Source: an uncultured Acidimicrobiales bacterium (GTDB taxonomy: Bacteria > Actinomycetota > Acidimicrobiia > Acidimicrobiales > Aldehydirespiratoraceae). From it: a stretch of DNA of 64,000 nucleotides. Below, one piece after another: positions 37,510 to 46,336 of this stretch. Made by a program: the position numbers and the translations under genes. The notes beneath the pieces are model-generated. The model worked only from the letters and a program-made list of their open reading frames with translations. It ran no database searches and had not been told where the DNA came from. The DNA lies in contig CATOTC010000001.1 of the NCBI GenBank assembly GCA_951812975.1, positions 900,001 through 964,000 on the forward strand. The letters run 5' to 3'. Position 1 is the first letter of the stretch; each line of letters starts with the position of its first letter.

Positions 37510-38043
37510 TCACCTCCGATGACCCTTCGGTGGCTTCGGCCGGTGCCGCTTGCGCTGCTCGGCCCGGCGCTGTTGTCGGTTCTTGCGGTGCAGCTGCAGC
37601 GGCGCCGGTTCATCGAGACGCGGCATCCTGTGCTGGCAGCATTCGCACAGCATGCTCGGACCCAGGATGACCTGCAGGAAGTCGCCCTCCTCGGGGAACC
37701 TGCGGTAGCGGTTGACCCACTCAGCAACCAGTCCATCTCGGAAGTGTCTGGGATCCACTGGTACGAGTTCGATGTCGGACACCGCCAACACCTCGGGATC
37801 GATCCGCCCGTCGTCCACCACCATCGTCCCCAACTTCGACGCCAACTCTGCTTGGACATCCGGTTGCAAATGCACGACCAGCAGATCGGGATGGTCCAAC
37901 CCCTCGGAGAGTCCCATCGTGTACGTCCAGGCGTCCTGGCCGTGTCCTCGCACCTGGGTAATCATGAACCCATGCACATCGATCATCAGATCGTGCATTC
38001 GCCCGACCTGCTCTTCGTTGTATCCCTCGCATCTAATACACAT
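37510..38043 (-). CDS. DUF4262-family protein
   Basis: A 177-residue protein with the DUF4262 signature: MIDVHGFMITQVRG, WTYTMGLSEGLDHPDLLVVH, and the PEVLAVSDIELVPVDP region. It ends with Cys-rich CECCQHRM and a basic tail. I start at ATG 38043, with AAGGGTG seven bases upstream. No enzymatic role is known for the family. It lies between two toxin-type modules and may be a passenger of the accessory island. Confidence 0.75.
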   Translation of the reverse strand: MCIRCEGYNEEQVGRMHDLMIDVHGFMITQVRGHGQDAWTYTMGLSEGLDHPDLLVVHLQPDVQAELASKLGTMVVDDGRIDPEVLAVSDIELVPVDPRHFRDGLVAEWVNRYRRFPEEGDFLQVILGPSMLCECCQHRMPRLDEPAPLQLHRKNRQQRRAEQRKRHRPKPPKGHRR

Positions 38044-38117
38044 ACTGACACCCTTGCACAGATGTATGACATTGATCAACATGAAATATATTGAAACTAA
38101 TGCAAAGAATGGAGTTC

Positions 38118-38270
38118 ACCCACGGTGCTGGAGATCACAACCCACATCGCAGCCAGCTGGACCGGCTTGCCAAGTCGCTCGAAACGAACCGATCGAACAG
38201 GACCAGAGGCGCGCAACTGATCGGTGGCTGCTTGGCCGCGGGGACCGGCAAGAGTCAACATATCGGCCGG
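38118..38270 (-). pseudogene. Remnant of the unknown gene X, second copy
   Basis: On the minus strand, ADMLTLAGPRGQAATDQLR corresponds to the ADKLTIAGPKGPAAADRLR segment of the intact gene at 33888-34913. A second piece near 38118-38150, in another frame, reads AGPAGCDVGCDLQHRG against AAGSDVVCDLQCCDG of the same gene. DNA similarity is visible (CTGGAGATCACA..CCACATCGC). The internal part is deleted, so it cannot be functional. It keeps the order X', HigA', HigB' of the intact module. Confidence 0.65.
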
Positions 38271-38317
38271 TCTTGCCTGCCCACGGGGCACGGGCGGTCC
38301 CGAACAGTCGCTTCGCG

Positions 38318-38566
38318 CTATCGGCGGAGACGATACGCACTCTGAAGGTTGAGCCACAGTTCCGAAGTGGTGCCGAGAGCTTCGGCAATAGAACGGGCTG
38401 TCTCGGCAGTGATCGCCTTCTTCCCATTCAGGATCTCCGACACTGCCTGTGGCGGACGGTCGAGAATTCCTGCGAACTCTGCGACGGTCCATCCGCGCTC
38501 GTCGAGTTCATCGCGGATGTACTCGCCCGGCGGGAACACCTCGGCGGGAGTGCGGGTCGCGGTCAT
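38318..38566 (-). pseudogene. Truncated HigA-type HTH domain, second copy
   Basis: An 82-residue open frame reads MTATRTPAEVFPPGEYIRDE and SEILNGKKAITAETARSIAE, nearly the same as the HTH part of the intact antitoxin at 34910-36001. It ends after AYRLRR at a TAG, where the intact protein continues for 280 more residues. The metallopeptidase domain is missing. The HTH domain itself is complete, so the fragment might still bind the same operator and act on the intact module. It is more likely to be a leftover. Confidence 0.75.
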
Positions 38567-38583
38567 GGCGCTGAATCTCCTTC

Positions 38584-38640
38584 CTAGCGGTCATTGGCCG
38601 TCTCGACGTTGATGAGCCAGCGGCCTTCAGCGTCGGTGTC
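38584..38640 (-). pseudogene. C-terminal remnant of HigB toxin, second copy
   Basis: The 18 codons before a TAG at 38584 read DTDAEGRWLINVETANDR, which line up with the C-terminus of the intact toxin (ETDAEGRLLIIVEIVDYH). Similarity stops abruptly at about 38641, where an AT-rich segment starts. The remnant lies 17 nt upstream of the truncated HigA', the same spacing as in the intact module. Confidence 0.7.
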
Positions 38641-38722
38641 ACAGGCTACCGTTTTATGAATTTTTCTAGATTATCATACTATTACAGGGGTCGTTGTCAC
38701 ACCCTGTGTCTAAGGTTGTGTC
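38641..38722 (+). promoter_or_regulatory. AT-rich flank and promoter region of the HNH gene
   Basis: This short segment is far more AT-rich than its surroundings (TTTTATGAATTTTTCTAGATTATCATACTATTA is at about 38651-38683, given here only as a position). An inverted repeat ACAGGG (38684-38689) / CCCTGT (38702-38707) follows. It begins exactly where the HigB' remnant ends and leads into the start of the HNH gene, so it may mark the left edge of an inserted element as well as hold a promoter. Confidence 0.35.
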
Positions 38723-40294
38723 ATGGAATTCGCTCCTGCTTCCGGTCTGTTGGACCCTGTCGGTGTCGGTTGTGGCACCGCCGGGTCGGTGTGTGTCGGG
38801 CGGGTTGATGAGAAGGAGTTGTCTGATGAGGGGCTGCGGTCACACTTGAAGGTGTTGGGTCGCGCGGAGTCTCGGCTGGCGGCGATGAAGTCCCGGGCGC
38901 TCGCTGAGCTGAGCCGCCGTCACAGCAAAGGCGACGCGCAGCGTCTGGTTCGTAACGAGTTGCGGGCTTCGAAACGTGAGGCCAAACGCGATGTTGAGAC
39001 CGCGGCCCGGCTAGCGGAGTTGCCGACAACTAGTGATGCGTTGGAGTCTGGTGAGATCCCTGTGAGCCACGCCCAGTTGATCGCCCGTGCATCTGGTGAG
39101 AGCCCTATCGACGAGGCCGTGTTGGTCGAAGCAGCTAACAGCGAGCCCTTTGATGAGTTTGCTCGGACCGTGAAACGCCATCAACAAGACGTGGCAGATG
39201 ACGACGGCCAGGAGTTGTTGGACCGTCAACGCTCCAAACGCAAAGCTCGGATCTTCGAATCGTCAGACTCGGGCATGTTCGTGCTATCAGGAGAGTTCGA
39301 TCAGATCACCGGAGCCCGCATCGCAACCGCGTTGACCGCCAAGGAACGACAGCTGTGGCGCCGCGAGGACCCCAACAACCGTGCCACACCACAGCAGCGC
39401 ATGGCTGACGCGTTGGCCGAGCTGATCTGCGAACCATCCGGTGACGGAAAGTCTGCTGGCACTGATCTGTTGGTGATCGCCGATTTCGATGTGCTCAAAC
39501 AACAACTGGACAACCCCCGGTTGGCTGACGGTTCACCAATACCGATCGTTGAGCTCCACCGCCTCGCATTGGAGGCAAACTTGTTGCCGTCGATCTTCGA
39601 TACCAAAGCCCAAGACATGTGGCTGGGCCGCCGGTTGCGGACCGCTACTGAGGCTCAACGGGTCGCGTTGATCGCACGAGACCAACACTGCATCGGCTGT
39701 GGCGCAAACCCGTTGTGGTGCAGAGCGCACCACATTGTTTGGTGGTCAAAGAACGGGCCCACCGACCTCGACAACCTCGTGCTGGTATGTGATGACTGCC
39801 ACCACAAGATCCACGACGACGGCTGGCAAGTCCACCAAGACCCCGACACCGGTAAATACCACCTCAAACCCCCCAACCCCACAGCCCCAACCAACCCGAA
39901 CAACGAGAAGCGCCGCGGCAAACGGGCAGGAACCGGCAACCTCCAACCGGGTCACCCCGAACGAACAGAGCCGACCCAATCAGACCGAACAAAACCGACC
40001 GCACAAGACCGGACCCGCTCAGACCGCACAGGAAAGCGCAGCGAGCGCAACCAGCACGGCAAACCCGAACCGACCAAACCCCGACTGAGCAGACCCGAAC
40101 GAGCACGACAACCAGGCCCGGAACGAGCCAACGATCCGGGACCAACCCAACCCACACCGCAGCCCGGCCAACGCGAGCAACGCGGGACAACCAAGGAACC
40201 GCCGGAAGCAACCCCAACCCGGGAAGCTAACGAACAGACCGAACACACGCCGCACATGCTCCACTCGACGCACCAATCTCGAGCAGAGCTGTGA
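38723..40294 (+). CDS. DUF222/13E12-repeat HNH endonuclease-like protein
   Basis: A 523-residue protein of the actinobacterial 13E12 family. Residues 30-310 are the DUF222-type helical region; 319-365 hold the HNH site with Cys323/Cys326, His336/His337, Asn351, Cys356/Cys359 and His360 (CIGCGANPLWCRAHH and VLVCDDCHHKIHD). The last 140 residues are a low-complexity tail rich in Pro, Arg, Glu and Thr, probably disordered. Members occur in many copies in actinobacterial genomes and behave like selfish or mobile genes; the nuclease target is unknown. It directly follows the truncated HigB' remnant and an AT-rich flank. Confidence 0.85.
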   Translation: MEFAPASGLLDPVGVGCGTAGSVCVGRVDEKELSDEGLRSHLKVLGRAESRLAAMKSRALAELSRRHSKGDAQRLVRNELRASKREAKRDVETAARLAELPTTSDALESGEIPVSHAQLIARASGESPIDEAVLVEAANSEPFDEFARTVKRHQQDVADDDGQELLDRQRSKRKARIFESSDSGMFVLSGEFDQITGARIATALTAKERQLWRREDPNNRATPQQRMADALAELICEPSGDGKSAGTDLLVIADFDVLKQQLDNPRLADGSPIPIVELHRLALEANLLPSIFDTKAQDMWLGRRLRTATEAQRVALIARDQHCIGCGANPLWCRAHHIVWWSKNGPTDLDNLVLVCDDCHHKIHDDGWQVHQDPDTGKYHLKPPNPTAPTNPNNEKRRGKRAGTGNLQPGHPERTEPTQSDRTKPTAQDRTRSDRTGKRSERNQHGKPEPTKPRLSRPERARQPGPERANDPGPTQPTPQPGQREQRGTTKEPPEATPTREANEQTEHTPHMLHSTHQSRAEL

Positions 40295-40327
40295 CGGACA
40301 AGGGCGCCAGACTGAAGGCACCAGACA

Positions 40328-40345
40328 ATGACACCGAATTGTCAT
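40328..40345. promoter_or_regulatory. Inverted repeat upstream of DtxR-family gene, candidate operator
   Basis: ATGACA (40328-40333) and TGTCAT (40340-40345) pair around a 6-nt centre. A TACAAT -10-like box lies at 40370-40375, 6 bp before the ATG at 40382, so the transcript would be leaderless. The repeat is a reasonable autoregulatory site for the metal-dependent repressor encoded downstream. Confidence 0.35.
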
Positions 40346-40381
40346 GGAAACGGCATCCCCCCTCTGGTCTACAATGCGGGC

Positions 40382-41053
40382 ATGGAGGACTACGAGTCTC
40401 CGGAGTGGCACCCCGCTTTCGAGGAATACTGCGAGACGATCTACGAGCTTGAAGAAGACGACCTCGACGTGATCCAAGCGAGGATCGCGGACCGGCTCGA
40501 GGTGTCGCGTCCCTCGGTGTCGGAGATGGTCAAGCGGATGGAGGCCGAGGGCTTGATCAACATCGGCGAGAAGATAACCCTCACTCGACAGGGCATGCAC
40601 CTTGCCGAGACTGTCGTGCGTCGTCATCGTCTCGCCGAGCGATTCCTGACTGACGTTCTCAACCTGACCTGGGCACAGGCCCACCAGGAAGCGGGCAAAT
40701 GGGAGCACATCATCTCTCCCACCGTCGAGAAGGCCATGATGGATCTGCTCGACGAACCGACCACCTGCCCGCACGGCAACCCCATTCCGGGTTCGGACTA
40801 CGAGACACCCGATCTCGTGACGCTCAACGCCATCGAAGTCGGTGGGAATCTGACCATCCGGCGCATCACCGAGGAACTCGAGTTCACCGAAGGAATGCTC
40901 GACTTCCTTGAAGAGTCCTCGATCGTGCCGGGTTCAACCGGTCAACTCAGCGCAAAATCCCCGGATGGGACTTCCACAGTCGTCATTGACGGAACCCCTG
41001 TCGTCGTGGGTGGGTTCGCCTCCGCCCGAATCCTGGTGAGCGCCGCTACCTGA
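40382..41053 (+). CDS. DtxR/MntR-family metal-dependent repressor
   Basis: A 223-residue regulator with a winged-helix DNA-binding domain (EEYCETIYELEEDDLDVIQA, IADRLEVSRPSVSEMVKRME), a dimerisation domain with metal-ligand positions (HRLAERFLTDVLNLTWAQAH, EHIISPTVEKAMM, CPHGNPIP), and a C-terminal FeoA/SH3-like domain. It would sense Fe or Mn and repress uptake genes. I chose ATG 40382; upstream frame continues but lies in promoter-like DNA. IdeR versus MntR type is not decided from these motifs. Confidence 0.85.
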   Translation: MEDYESPEWHPAFEEYCETIYELEEDDLDVIQARIADRLEVSRPSVSEMVKRMEAEGLINIGEKITLTRQGMHLAETVVRRHRLAERFLTDVLNLTWAQAHQEAGKWEHIISPTVEKAMMDLLDEPTTCPHGNPIPGSDYETPDLVTLNAIEVGGNLTIRRITEELEFTEGMLDFLEESSIVPGSTGQLSAKSPDGTSTVVIDGTPVVVGGFASARILVSAAT

Positions 41054-41090
41054 CGGGCGCGGCCTACCCAAATTCGAGCACAAGCAGGCG

Positions 41091-44000
41091 TCACTGGCTT
41101 AGGGAACGGAACTGCGCCAACAGTTCGTCGATGCGGTCCTGGGCCGCGGCCCAAGCGCTGCGCTGGGGCGGATCGGCGGCCAACGCCTCCTGCGACAGGC
41201 GGAACTGACGATCCAGTTCGGTGAGCAGGTCCACGAGATTGTCGGGAAGTTCATCACCGGCAACGGGCGGATCACCTGGGTCTGAGGTGTCGTCAGAATC
41301 AGACGTGTCGTCAGGATCAGGTGTGGCCGGACGGTCAACAACGTCGTCACCATCCGCGGCACCTGCATCCGGACCCGAACCGTTCACGTCGCCCAGTGCA
41401 ACTCCGACCACATCTGAGAAGTCCTCCCCGGGGAACAGCTGCTGCAACGCTTCGTTGAGGTTTCGACCAATGCCGATCTGCTGGGTCTCACCAACGATCG
41501 CGGCAATCACGAACTCCAGATTCGGCACGCTCGTGCCTTCCGCCGAGACGTACAACGAACGAACCCACAGAATCGAGTTGTCGATCGGCAACATCACGAG
41601 ATCGCTGAAGTCAACTTGGGAGCCGGCCTGATCCAGCAAGGTGAGCTGGGTCGTGATCTCCTGGGTCTGAGCGATGCCTGAAGCCACCAGAACCGGACCC
41701 GGCGCCGTTGAGTTCGTCAGTTCGTAGGTGACCAGACGGGAGGATCCGTCGGCGCGCGTCTCGCCCACCATGAATGCTTCGAGCTCTTTGCGGTCGTCGT
41801 TCTCGTCGAACGGGACGAACGATCGGAGTGTGACGAAGGACGGATCGTCCTCGTCGGGCAACTGCATCAGCGTGTAGTAGGGACTGACCCGCTGTTCACG
41901 GAAGCTGACGATCCCCTGCTCGTCAGTCGACGACTCAATAGTCCCGCCGGCCGAAACCGATCGGCCCGGATCCTGGGCCACCGCCCAGCGCTCGGTACCG
42001 ACCAGCAGACTCACAGGATTCTCGATCTGGTAGGTCGAGTACATGTTGGTCTGAACCCGGAACAGGTCTTGGGGGTAACGCAGATGTTCCTTCAACTCAT
42101 CGGGCATTTCCGAGAAGTCGCTGAACAGGCTCGGGAAGGCTGATCGCCAAGCCTCGACAATCGGATCGTTGACCGGCATCACGTAGAACGCCACATCACC
42201 GTCGTAAGCGTCGACCACGGCCTTCACAGAGTTGCGCACATAGTTGAAGCGGGGACCAGCCAAACCACCCCGCTGCAGCCTGTCGTTCTCAGACCGCTGC
42301 GAGTACGGGTACCTGTCGGTCGTGGTGTAAGCGTCGATCACGTAATGGATGCGTCCGTCCAGAATCACCGGGTACACATCGCTGTCGTACTCAAGGAACG
42401 GCGCAAGCTTCTCCACCCGCTCACGCACGTCACGCACGTAGATCACTCTGGTGTCGTTCTCGATGAAGTTGGAAATCAGCGGCTCGATCTGACCGAAGCG
42501 CAGCGCGAACGCCAGCTGACGCACGATCCCGCCGATCCCGACCCCTGCAGAACCCTCATAGTTGCCGAGGATGTCGCCACCGTCGTTGGCTACGTAGTCG
42601 ACCTCATCAACGGTCGTACCCACCAGGGAGTAGCCGCCCATGTCCTCGCCGTGGTAGATCTGCGGGACACCGAAATCCAGTTCGATCGAGTCGTCGACAT
42701 CGTTGGTGATTGTGGAGACCAGGAAGTCTGGACGCCCCTCGTCGGTCGTTGCGTTGGCGCTGGCCATGGCCAGGCCGTACCCGTGAGTCACACGGACGTG
42801 TTGCCGCTCCCAGCTGGCCGAGTCCTCACCTTTCAGTTCGCGGGCACCCAGGATCACCTGGCGCAATTCACCGTCGACCACATAGCGGTCTGTGTCGAGC
42901 GTCGGCTCCAGCGCTCCGGACTCCGGAATCGCATCCTCCCCGAGGAACCGGTAGAAGCCGCGTTCGGCCTGGAAGCGTTCAAAGGTCGGGTGAACCGTGA
43001 CCGGATCAAGCACCCGGGCATTCTGGACAGTCACCGCGTTGTCGCGGATCTGATCCGGTGAGAGATTCTCGGAGTATTCGAACGGTATGACGGCCATGGC
43101 CTCGAGACCGAACGCGTGGCGGGTGGCTTCGATGTTGCGTTCCGCGAAATCCTGTTCGCGGGCGGTCTCGTTGGGGTCGACCTGAAACCGCTGCACGAAC
43201 GCCGGGTAGATGCCACCCACCACAATCGCCACGAACGCCCAGAGCCCAACAGCGAGTACCGGAAGAGTCCAACCCCGTCGCCACAGGTTGACAACCAACA
43301 ACACGACCGCACACAACGAGATGGCAATCAGCAGGTACAACGCTGGAAGCTGGGCATTGACATCGGTGTAGAACGCCCCGTCGAGAACACCGCGGGTGGA
43401 GGTCGTCAGCTCGTACCGGGCCAGCCAGTAGTCCAGTGCCTTGATGACGGCCAGGACCGCCAGAATCGCTGAGAGATGCACCTTCACGATCGGTTTGGCC
43501 CGTTCGCCTCCGATCACGCTGACGCGGACCGATCCGTTGAGGTAGTGCGAGATCGCGGTGACGATCAGCATGATCACGAAGGCCGCGAAGGCCCAGCCGA
43601 CCACATAGCTCAAGAACGGCAGCTGGAAGACGTAGAACCCGATGTCGGCACCGAACTGGGGATCGGCGATCCCGAACTCCTTGCGGTTGACGAAGAGCAG
43701 CCATTCCTCCCACTGGCTCGGCACCCCCGCCGCGGCGAGCAGCGCAAAGAAGAACGAAACGACCGTGCGCAACAGGAAGTAACGCCCCCCGACCGTGGCG
43801 TGGTACCGCGAGATCAGCTCCTCTTCGGGCCCGGGGGGTCTGTGCGTGGGCGCGCTGCGATCAGAGATGAAGAGGTTCAGCCACATCAGCACGAAGAAGA
43901 ACGCGCCGAATATCAGGGTCAGAATGATCTTGGCGCCGAGCACCTGGCGCCAGACCGAGGCACGGTTGAGCGCATCGAACCACAGGTAGTCGGTGTAGAA

Positions 44001-44126
44001 GCTGGCCACTCCGCGCAGCGACAACAGACCGATGATCAAAGCGGCTACGACTACGAGGGCGATCATCCGTCCGTTCCGACGGAACCGTCCACGTCGTGGA
44101 TTCAGAATGTCCTCAACCTCAGCCAT
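41091..44126 (-). CDS. UPF0182-family large membrane protein
   Basis: A 1011-residue protein of the UPF0182 family found mostly in actinobacteria. It has seven membrane segments in the first 320 residues (MIALVVVAALIIGLLSLRGV, then DYLWFDALNRASVW, and so on), then a large extracellular domain with EIPEF-like boxes (RVTHGYGLAMASANA, GPRFNYVRNSVKAVVDAYDG) and an acidic, low-complexity segment near 905-945 (many Asp/Pro), followed by a short helix at the end. The function is unknown. The gene stands alone on the minus strand and converges on the DtxR gene. Confidence 0.88.
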   Translation of the reverse strand: MAEVEDILNPRRGRFRRNGRMIALVVVAALIIGLLSLRGVASFYTDYLWFDALNRASVWRQVLGAKIILTLIFGAFFFVLMWLNLFISDRSAPTHRPPGPEEELISRYHATVGGRYFLLRTVVSFFFALLAAAGVPSQWEEWLLFVNRKEFGIADPQFGADIGFYVFQLPFLSYVVGWAFAAFVIMLIVTAISHYLNGSVRVSVIGGERAKPIVKVHLSAILAVLAVIKALDYWLARYELTTSTRGVLDGAFYTDVNAQLPALYLLIAISLCAVVLLVVNLWRRGWTLPVLAVGLWAFVAIVVGGIYPAFVQRFQVDPNETAREQDFAERNIEATRHAFGLEAMAVIPFEYSENLSPDQIRDNAVTVQNARVLDPVTVHPTFERFQAERGFYRFLGEDAIPESGALEPTLDTDRYVVDGELRQVILGARELKGEDSASWERQHVRVTHGYGLAMASANATTDEGRPDFLVSTITNDVDDSIELDFGVPQIYHGEDMGGYSLVGTTVDEVDYVANDGGDILGNYEGSAGVGIGGIVRQLAFALRFGQIEPLISNFIENDTRVIYVRDVRERVEKLAPFLEYDSDVYPVILDGRIHYVIDAYTTTDRYPYSQRSENDRLQRGGLAGPRFNYVRNSVKAVVDAYDGDVAFYVMPVNDPIVEAWRSAFPSLFSDFSEMPDELKEHLRYPQDLFRVQTNMYSTYQIENPVSLLVGTERWAVAQDPGRSVSAGGTIESSTDEQGIVSFREQRVSPYYTLMQLPDEDDPSFVTLRSFVPFDENDDRKELEAFMVGETRADGSSRLVTYELTNSTAPGPVLVASGIAQTQEITTQLTLLDQAGSQVDFSDLVMLPIDNSILWVRSLYVSAEGTSVPNLEFVIAAIVGETQQIGIGRNLNEALQQLFPGEDFSDVVGVALGDVNGSGPDAGAADGDDVVDRPATPDPDDTSDSDDTSDPGDPPVAGDELPDNLVDLLTELDRQFRLSQEALAADPPQRSAWAAAQDRIDELLAQFRSLSQ

Positions 44127-44253
44127 CGGAGGGAAGGCTAGCGGTCGCGGGGCCTGACGCGAGCCTGCTCGGACGAATCAATCGCTGGCCTCTTGCGAGC
44201 GTGCTTGCCATCAACCAGCGCTTCGGGTCACGTCCGGGGGTCCGGCGGGTCCT

Positions 44254-46233
44254 CTAGGCCACCTCTATGCGACATCTGCACCCAGGATGCACAGGGGGGA
44301 ATCGATCACCTGTCGGGAACTTCTCGCCTGCTGTCACTTCGCCGGCCAGCGCATTGTCGGCACAGTCGGCACCGCAGGAGCCACCGGGGTCAACCACCCA
44401 GCGCACCGTTCGGGTTGCCTTGCCATTGTGGGCCTTTTCGATCTTGACCAGGCCATCAACGGCAACGGAAGCCGCCGACGCCGCTTCGTTCAAATTCCTT
44501 GAGCGAGCCTCGCGGTACAGTGCTCGCACCGCGTCTGAGAGTTCTTCCTCGCTGTCGAACTGCTCGGCGATGTCCGCGAGCCGTCGCCGCACGGGTTCCA
44601 GTGCGATCACATGGATGTTGGCCAGCGCTGGAGCCAGATCGAGATCTGAAGTGCCGCCGAGAGTGATGCACTGCTCTCGAAGCGCTGGTGTCGCCGCCTT
44701 GTCGTAGCAGGAGTTGTGAATCTGCTCTTCCTCGAGACTTGCTACCGCGGCCGCTCCGGAGCGACGAATCCCATCAAGCAGCGAACCCTGTTCTTCAACG
44801 AGAACCCGCTTCATCGCCTTGGCCGCCGCGACAGCAGCACGTTCGCGAACGTCGTCGGCTGGATCGACCGGTGGATCTCCAGCCGGAACCGGGTCGCTGG
44901 ACGCTGTTGAACCGCTGGGTGCATCGGACTCCTTGTCCTGAATCTCCTGCGCGGGTTCCGCGACGGACTCAGTCTCTTGGGAGGTTTGCGGCTGGGGTTC
45001 GGGCTTCGGTTCCGCTGATGGACGCGACCGGCGCAGCCGGGCGAACACATCGCGTGCCCTTCCGGTAGGTTCGTCACGACGAGCCTCGGCGACAGCTTCC
45101 GGATCTGGTTCAGCCTCCGCCTCAGGTTCGATCTCTGATCTGGGATCGGGCTCCTCAGGCTCCTCAGGCTCCTCCGACTCCTCAGGCTCTGCTTCGCGTT
45201 CCGCTTCGGTCTCGGCTGATTCCGACTCATGGGTTTCATCGACGCCGGTCTCATCGACTTCGGTCTCATCGACTTCGGTCTCATCAACATGGGTCTCATC
45301 AACATGGGTCTCATCAACACCATGTTCGTCCGCGTCGGTCTCGCCGGCACCGGCACTGAGAGCATCAAGATGGTCCAGAGCCTCCATTTCGCCTGTCGTG
45401 AAAGTGTCACCAATCGGACCGGGGAGCGGCGAATCGGAGACCAACGGATGGTCCACGAGCCTCCCGGCTTCGATCTCGGCTTCAAGATCACCAACGGTCG
45501 GCGTCGGTTCGGAGGAAATCCGCAGGCCTGCACGATTGGCCGCGGACCGCGCCTCGGGTACAGAGCTCACGAGATCCTCGACAGCTGCGTCAAGATTCGC
45601 TTGAACCGTGGAGAGAGCTTCAAGAAGCCGATCCCGACCGGCTCGAAGCTGCTCAATCTGGGTACGCCCGGTCTGTCGTTTTCGGGCAAGGTCACGCAGT
45701 ATCCGCTCCCTTACCATCTGCGCCTCATGGACCATCTCACGACCATGATCTCGGCTCTCCTCGACGATCTCGTCGGCTTCGAGGCGCGCCGCCTCGACCA
45801 GTTCAGAGGACTGGGCGGTTGCATCCCCAAGCACAGCTTCAGCGGCCGCTCGTGCCTCCCGGCTCATCGCCTCGGCTTCGCTCTCTGCTCTGTGGATCGT
45901 GCTCGTCGCCGCTTCGTGAGCCGCTTCGAGGACCCCGCTCACCTCGACTCCGAGCATTTCGGTGACCCGACGAGCATCGGATCCGCTACGACCGGCCTGG
46001 GAGAGTTCGGTCATCCTCCCAGTCAACTCGTCGCAGAGCCTCTGCAACCGACGGATCTCTGATGCCGCCACTTGGAGTCGGGCGCGCACCTCTGTGGGGT
46101 CGAAACCGCGTCTCGTGACCGGGAAGTCCATCGACTCGATATCGCCCGCGTCAACCCCCTGACCGCTGGGCGATCCGCCAAATTGTGGCGCGCTCGCAAA
46201 GTCGACGTCATGCGTCTCCGTCACGCCCAACAT
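44254..46233 (-). CDS. DivIVA-like coiled-coil protein fused to phage-head (SPP1 gp7/Mu F-like) C-terminal domain
   Basis: A 659-residue protein. Residues 37-53 hold the DivIVA signature (FPVTRRGFDPTEVRARLQ) and 55-240 a long coiled coil. A low-complexity part follows with six VDETx units, then a Glu/Pro-rich stretch. The last part (about 490-659) is a helical domain that ends RWVVDPGGSCGADCADNALA and PPVHPGCRCRIEV. The C..C...HPxCRC ending is typical of phage minor head proteins (SPP1 gp7/Mu F). DivIVA domains target curved membranes and poles. The fusion is unusual; the phage-like domain is assigned from the Cys/His pattern only. Confidence 0.65.
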   Translation of the reverse strand: MLGVTETHDVDFASAPQFGGSPSGQGVDAGDIESMDFPVTRRGFDPTEVRARLQVAASEIRRLQRLCDELTGRMTELSQAGRSGSDARRVTEMLGVEVSGVLEAAHEAATSTIHRAESEAEAMSREARAAAEAVLGDATAQSSELVEAARLEADEIVEESRDHGREMVHEAQMVRERILRDLARKRQTGRTQIEQLRAGRDRLLEALSTVQANLDAAVEDLVSSVPEARSAANRAGLRISSEPTPTVGDLEAEIEAGRLVDHPLVSDSPLPGPIGDTFTTGEMEALDHLDALSAGAGETDADEHGVDETHVDETHVDETEVDETEVDETGVDETHESESAETEAEREAEPEESEEPEEPEEPDPRSEIEPEAEAEPDPEAVAEARRDEPTGRARDVFARLRRSRPSAEPKPEPQPQTSQETESVAEPAQEIQDKESDAPSGSTASSDPVPAGDPPVDPADDVRERAAVAAAKAMKRVLVEEQGSLLDGIRRSGAAAVASLEEEQIHNSCYDKAATPALREQCITLGGTSDLDLAPALANIHVIALEPVRRRLADIAEQFDSEEELSDAVRALYREARSRNLNEAASAASVAVDGLVKIEKAHNGKATRTVRWVVDPGGSCGADCADNALAGEVTAGEKFPTGDRFPPVHPGCRCRIEVA

Positions 46234-46336
46234 GCTAGAGCCCTGACCAGCACCGATGGGGAATACCCCAACGATCGACGGTCAAGCCGTCCCTGTGGGT
46301 GGATCAACGCTGTGGATCAGCCTCAGCGGTCCTGTC

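Noticed and set aside
36922..38094. Plus-strand frame of 390 codons
   Set aside because: It passes antisense to the PPOX and DUF4262 genes, which have family motifs.
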